DNA of 64,000 nucleotides from Terebella lapidaria (lineage: Eukaryota; Annelida; Polychaeta; Terebellida; Terebellidae): positions 26,693,720-26,757,719 of the forward strand of contig OX424563.1 in assembly GCA_949152475.1 (NCBI GenBank). Direction: 5' to 3'. Below the pieces are notes generated by a model, which saw only the letters and a list, made by a program, of their open reading frames with translations, was not told the origin of the DNA and ran no database searches. This document shows, piece by piece, positions 58,501 through 64,000 of this stretch; within the stretch, counting starts at the first letter, position 1, and each line of letters begins with the position of its first letter. The position numbers were made by a program, and so were the translations under genes.

Positions 58501-61430
58501 CACACTGAGATGTTCTGATCTTTTAACTGTTTTTTTTTTGTCTTCTCGATGGCGGAGTCGGTATATCAGACACACTGAGATGTTCTGATCTTTTAACTGT
58601 TTTTTTTTGTCTTCTCGATGGCGGAGTCGGTATATCAGACACACTGAGATGTTCTGATCTTTTAACTGTTTTTTTTTGTCTTCTCGATGGCGGAGTCGGT
58701 ATATCAGACACACTGAGATGTTCTGATCTTTTAACTGTTTTTTTTTTTGTCTTCTCGATGGCGGAGTCGGTATATCAGACACACTGAGATGTTCTGATCT
58801 TTTAACTGTTTTTTTTTGTCTTCTCGATGGCGGAGTCGGTATATCAGACACACTGAGATGTTCTGATCTTTTAACTGTTTTTTTTTGTCTTCTCGATGGC
58901 GGAGTCGGTATATCAGACACACTGAGATGTTCTGATCTTTTAACTGTTTTTTTTTTGTCTTCTCGATGGCGGAGTCGGTATATTAGACACACTGAGATGT
59001 TCTGATCTTTTAACTGTTTTTTTTTCGTCTTCTCGATGGCGCAGTCGGTATATCAGGCACACTGAGATGTTCTGATCTTTCAACTGTTTTTTTTTTGTCT
59101 TCTCGATGGCGGAGTCGGTATATTAGACACACAGAGATGTTCTGATCTTTTAACTGTTTTTTTTGTCTTCTCGATGGCGGAGTCGGTATATCAGGCACAC
59201 TGAGATGTTCTGATCTTTTAACTGTTTTTTTTGTCTTCTCGATGGCGGAGTCGGTATATCAGGCACACTGAGATGTTCTGATCTTTTAACTGTTTTTTTT
59301 GTCTTCTCGATGGCGGAGTCGGTATATCAGACACACTGAGATGTTCTGATCTTTTAACTGTTTTTTTTTTGTCTTCTCGATGGCGGAGTCGGTATATCAG
59401 ACACACTGAGATGTTCTGATATTTTAACTGTTTTTTTTTCGTCTTCTCGATGGCGCAGTCGGTATATCAGGCACACTGAGATGTTCTGATCTTTTAACTG
59501 TTTTTTTTTGTCTTCTCGATGGCGGAGTCGGTATATTAGACACACTGAGATGTTCTGATCTTGTAACTGTTTTTTTTTATCTTCTCGATGGCGGAGTCGG
59601 TATATCAGGCACACTGAGATGTTCTGATCTTGTAACTGTTTTTTTTTGTCTTCTCGATAGCGGAGTCGGTATATCAGACACACTGAGATGTTCTGATCTT
59701 TTAACTGTTTTTTTTTTGTCTTCTCGATGGCGGAGTCGGTATATTAGACACACTGAGATGTTCTGATCTTGTAACTGTTTTTTTTTATCTTCTCGATGGC
59801 GGAGTCGGTATATCAGACACACTGAGATGTTCTGATCTTTTAACTGTTTTTTTTTATCTTCTCGATGGCGGAGTCGGTATATCAGGCACACTGAGATGTT
59901 CTGATCTTGTAACTGTTTTTTTTTATCTTCTCGATGGCGGAGTCGGTATATTAGACACACTGAGATGTTCTGATCTTGTAACTGTTTTTTTTTATCTTCT
60001 CGATGGCGGAGTCGGTATATCAGGCACACTGAGATGTTCTGATCTTGTAACTGTTTTTTTTTATCTTCTCGATGGCGGAGTCGGTATATCAGGCACACTG
60101 AGATGTTCTGATCTTGTAACTGTTTTTTTTTATCTTCTCGATGGCGGAGTCGGTATATCAGACACACTGAGATGTTCTGATCTTTTAACTGTTTTTTTTT
60201 ATCTTCTCGATGGCGGAGTCGGTATATCAGGCACACTGAGATGTTCTGATCTTTTAACTGTTTTTTTTTGTCTTCTCGATAGCGGAGTCGGTATATCAGG
60301 CACACTGAGATGCTCTGATCTTTTAACTGTTTTTTTTTGTCTTCTCGATGGCGGAGTCGGTATATTAGACACACTGAGATGTTCTGATCTTTTAACTGTT
60401 TTTTTTTTTGTCTTCTCGATGGCGGAGTCGGTATATCAGGCACACTGAGATGCTCTGATCTTTTAACTGTTTTTTTTTGTCTTCTCGATGGCGGAGTCGG
60501 TATATCAGGCACACTGAGATGCTCTGATCTTTTAACTGTTTTTTTTTTGTCTTCTCGATGGCGGAGTCGGTATATCAGGCACACTGAGATGCTCTGATCT
60601 TTTAACTGTTTTTTTTTGTCTTCTCGATGGCGGAGTCGGTATATTAGACACACTGAGATGTTCTGATCTTTTAACTGTTTTTTTTTGTCTTCTCGATGGC
60701 GGAGTCGGTATATCAGGCACACTGAGATGCTCTGATCTTTTAACTGTTTTTTTTTTGTCTTCTCGATGGCGGAGTCGGTATATTAGACACACTGAGATGT
60801 TCTGATCTTTTAACTGTTTTTTTTTGTCTTCTCGATGGCGGAGTCGGTATATCAGGCACACTGAGATGCTCTGATCTTTTAACTGTTTTTTTTTTGTCTT
60901 CTCGATGGCGGAGTCGGTATATCAGGCACACTGAGATGCTCTGATCTTTCAACTGTTTTTTTTTTGTCTTCTCGATGGCGGAGTCGGTATATCAGGCACA
61001 CTGAGATGCTCTGATCTTTCAACTGTTTTTTTTTTGTCTTCTCGATGGCGGAGTCGGTATATCAGGCACACTGAGATGCTCTGATCTTTTAACTGTTTTT
61101 TTTTTGTCTTCTCGATAGCGGAGTCGGTATATTAGACACACTGAGATGTTCCGAACTTTTCCGGGATTTTTTCTCTTCTTGTTACGAGACTCGGTATATT
61201 AGACACGCTGGATGTTCCGAACTTTTAACGGGATTTTTTTGTCTTCTTGTTACGAGACTCGGGATATTAGACACACTGAGATGTTCCGAACTAGATTTTT
61301 ATTCCTTCCCGCAACTTTTTGACGTCTTGTTAGTGAAGTCATTATATTTAGCACACTGAGGTTTTCTGACCCTTTTAACTGGATTTTTTGTATGTATATC
61401 AGAGCGCACGGAGAGCTTCTCACTTTTAAC
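52545..61430 (+). repeat. 8.9-kb satellite array, 69-70-bp monomer, about 125 copies
   Basis: The core monomer reads TGTCTTCTCGATGGCGGAGT, CGGTATATCAGGCACACTGA, GATGTTCTGATCTTTTAACT, then G and a T-run of 7-14. T-run length sets the 69 or 70 bp period. Edge units (52545-53160 and 61130-61430) are an older variant with GTTACGAGACTCGG and TTCCGAACTTTTAAC. Variants cluster: TTTCGTC units at 53.6-55.7 kb, CAGAAATG/TTTCAAC units at 53.4 kb and 55.7-56.9 kb, TTATCTTC with CTTGTAACTG at 59.5-60.2 kb, GATGCTCTG at 60.3-61.1 kb. Long open frames on both strands are by-products of the 3n period. Confidence 0.97.
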
Positions 61431-61556
61431 AGGTATGTTTTCTGGAATTTAATTGATGTTAATTGCACTGTAGTTTATTGGAATTAACCAGGATGGAATA
61501 ATCTTTTTATTGCTTCTTGATCATTCTTATAGACTTACAAATGTTGTAGCGTTCGG

Positions 61557-61650
61557 AAAAATCCATTTGTTTAATGGGGATTTGAACCCTCGACCCTACG
61601 AACATATTTTAGAATGTCGGACACGCTACCATGTGAGCTAAAGCGACTCA
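61557..61650 (-). tRNA. tRNA-like Pol III unit, degenerate (tRNA relic or SINE head)
   Basis: On the minus strand an A box (TAGCTCACATGGTAGC, 61640-61625) and B box (GGTTCAAATCC, 61588-61578) lie at tRNA spacing, followed by TTTTT at 61561-61557. The anticodon-arm region (GACAT, loop TCTAAAAT, ATGTTC) folds poorly and the acceptor ends do not pair, so it is probably not a working tRNA. It could be the head of a tRNA-derived SINE. Confidence 0.4.
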
Positions 61651-64000
61651 CTACTGAGGATGCTAGTAGGAGTTATTGATATCTAGTAGGGGCAGAGAAG
61701 CACATTATGACGGCATAATGTACCTCTATGTGTAGGGATATTTTGATAAATTCACCATGACTCGCTAGATGGCGGTCATTATTCGCCGTGAATTCCGTCC
61801 GCCATCTTGGACAATGTCTTGCTTTGTAAACAAAACGAGTGTACAATCACAGACAAGCACATCATTACGTGTTTTGCGGGCTCTATATGCCATGTCATCT
61901 CGATTTATCGACCAAATAGGATACGGCATGGGACCAGAAGAGTGCATAGGACTAAACATAGTGTCTTCTTAGTCGTTGGTATTTGGATGGTGGCAATCGG
62001 AGTTCCCTCATTCTCTGGTTGACTGGGCATGTCGAGCATTGGTAGAAAAATTTTGAACTATCATTCACTCCGAAGCAACTATAAATGAGACCTATTCATC
62101 CAAAATAATTTCACGGATCTTTATTCCAAAGCAAATCACGAACTTAACAATATTTACAAAATTAATATAACGTATTCTCCCACCCAAAGGCTTAAGAATA
62201 GTAGGTCTACATTTTCCCATGATGCAAACTTAGAGTTGGAACAAATTTTAAAATCAGCCACATTCAGCATACATAGTAAATATAGTAAATATTCAATGTG
62301 AATATTCAAGGCAGTAACTCGGAAAATCACAGATAACCTTGCGTGAAAATATTGGATAGAGAATGGTTGGCTTTCTGACACTATCGGTTAATTGCCATAA
62401 TATGCAGACAAATACATGTACCAAGAACGCCATGAGACTGTGTGTAGAAATCGTCCGCAAAACGCGGGCCGTTCGAGGGCAAAATGGATGAGAGATTGAT
62501 TGGCCTTTTTTTAATCTTGGTTTCGGCAACTCATTTTATGTGCAGGGTAAAATTTTTCAACCCAATTGCTGAGTGATTTGTCATTCTAAGAACAAAATGA
62601 CGCTACTGCGAAAAAAATAAATCTAAACCGGTTTAGTATGGTTCTAGTTTCAAAGAATGGTTCTAGCTTCACCTGACATAAATTATGGCATCCAACTATT
62701 ACAGGGCAAATTTTAACAGGCTCACTGATTTGAATATGGAATGGTGCTTTGATGGGAAAGTATACTAACTATATATTCCATATGAATTGTTCTACAGAAT
62801 GCTCCCAACAAAATATGCGATACAGACCACTCGATCGACAAGGAATTCAAATGTATTGTGCTTGCGTCAAAGCAATAAATAATGAATTTTCAGACAGAGT
62901 TATATTTTCAAGCTTCACTTCATAGTTATGGAACAACTCTGTATTATGGGTTGAGTCAAATCCAGAGCACAAATCCGTTTTTATCATTCTATTCGAAAAC
63001 AAATATAAACACTCGATTTCATTGAACTATAATTTTAAAAAAATTAAGTGCAGTAATCCAATTTTTGGAGACTAGACATGTGTTTCCACTTCAGTCACAA
63101 CGCTCTCATACCGAGACTTTGGAAACATTTTATCATAATGTATTCATATTGTCATTATGATATCTCGCCATCGTCGGCACACATAAAACAAATCGTTTGT
63201 ACGCACAACGCAAGTTACGACTCATGCGATAAACTCGAAGTGAACAAAGTACTAAGTATCGTACAGGCGAAATCGAGTAGAGTGGCAGTGACAGTGGCTC
63301 GACAATCGTAGCGTGACAACACGAGATGGCTTTGTTTATACTACTTGACCTGACCTAAAAACATTTCCAAACTCGGGTATACACAACAAAAAATACCACT
63401 ATGACTTTATTATGCAATTTCATGTTCCCGAGCCTCACACTCAAAGCTGATGTGATCACAAATTATTCTGTTTTATGATCCAAGTCTAGCCTCTGTAATT
63501 TGCCAAATTTCATGCCACTGATCCCCGAAATATCCGTCAAATCTGATCAATACCACCCAGAAAAATAATAACAGAAGTGCTTTCATTTTAACTCGTTTAT
63601 TTTTCACAATTATTTGATGACTGGTACTCGCGCATGGGTCACCTTTTGAAAATGATTAGCATTTGCCTGTTGTCATTTGATGTTGTCATCTCATTACTAC
63701 TGATTGATTTAAATCACGATTGTTCAACTGATATATTTCTTTTCGTTTAACTGAATTCCAAGATTCAGCAATAATCCCTTGGGAATTCGATCGTTGCGTT
63801 GTCCTCGATATTGTCTTTGGCACATATCGTACATGGTATCCCACCCCCTAATAAGGATAATATGCATTGTGAAATTGTGAACGCACAACAAAAAGGCTGC
63901 AATGATAGCTATACTTAGCTACCTTTACTGCTGAATCTATTCCCCCGCGTTATCTTCCTTGACCTTCCATTGACATTAAGTATCTCATCACGTACGATAG
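61651..64000. other. intergenic, nothing recognised
   Basis: Holds a palindromic ACATTATG-ACGG-CATAATGT (about 61702-61721) and a pair of inverted AGATGGCGG words (61767-61775 and 61799-61807). Otherwise short frames without motifs. Confidence 0.45.

Noticed and set aside
53000-61100. Long open frames of up to 387 codons on the minus strand and 211 on the plus strand within the satellite
   Set aside because: The 69-bp period is 23 codons, so any frame free of stops in one unit stays open. T-run length changes shift frames, two minus frames are open alternately, and no start, splice or domain context exists.
52545-61430. CRISPR-like regular spacing
   Set aside because: Whole monomers repeat without unique spacers, and the window is clearly animal DNA.

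Overview
This window is eukaryotic and metazoan. Coding sequence is split into short exons with GT-AG introns, one receptor gene lacks introns, intergenic DNA is AT-rich, and several MITE-type elements, a LINE fragment and large satellites are present. The repeat style, especially the satellite-bearing element whose ends carry ATAGGTTACCGGAC, and the receptor type suggest a marine invertebrate, most likely a lophotrochozoan. That placement is inference; nothing here fixes the species.

Layout. 1-275: a short-period satellite made of palindromic AGCG-N6-CGCT words, running off the left edge. 2072-6220 (minus): the 5' two coding exons of a secreted matrix metalloproteinase (signal peptide, prodomain, basic cleavage sites, start of the catalytic domain); the zinc-site exons lie beyond the left edge. 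6.3-16 kb: no convincing gene; it holds a G-run repeat, a microsatellite and a 225-bp direct repeat pair. 16.2-29.9 kb: repeat-dominated. Three copies of one satellite-bearing element (16.2, 18.0 and 24.8 kb) carry arrays of nuclear-receptor half-sites. A 4.2-kb tandem duplication (block A about 19.76-24.02 kb, block B about 24.02-29.88 kb) has been interrupted by different insertions in each copy, so each copy serves as the empty site for the other. 31-36 kb: a second foldback MITE, a truncated LINE and two weak exon candidates. 38063-39178 (plus): an intronless class A peptide-type GPCR, flanked on both sides by copies of a short dispersed repeat.

42871-49431 (plus): a hidden gene of nine well-supported exons plus a possible tenth. 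No single reading frame reveals it, but all donors, acceptors and intron phases fit. It would encode a secreted, very basic, largely helical protein of about 468 residues that I do not recognise. A 468-bp MITE with TTAA flanks sits in intron 6.

52.5-61.4 kb: an 8.9-kb tandem array of a 69-70-bp monomer (about 125 copies) with diverged edges, clustered variants, and dimeric and trimeric higher-order repeats. Because 69 is a multiple of three it produces long spurious reading frames. A tRNA-like Pol III unit follows at 61.6 kb. The rest, to 64 kb, holds no gene I can support.

The three real genes (metalloproteinase, GPCR, unknown secreted protein) show no operon-like or functional link. The dominant theme is repeat biology.
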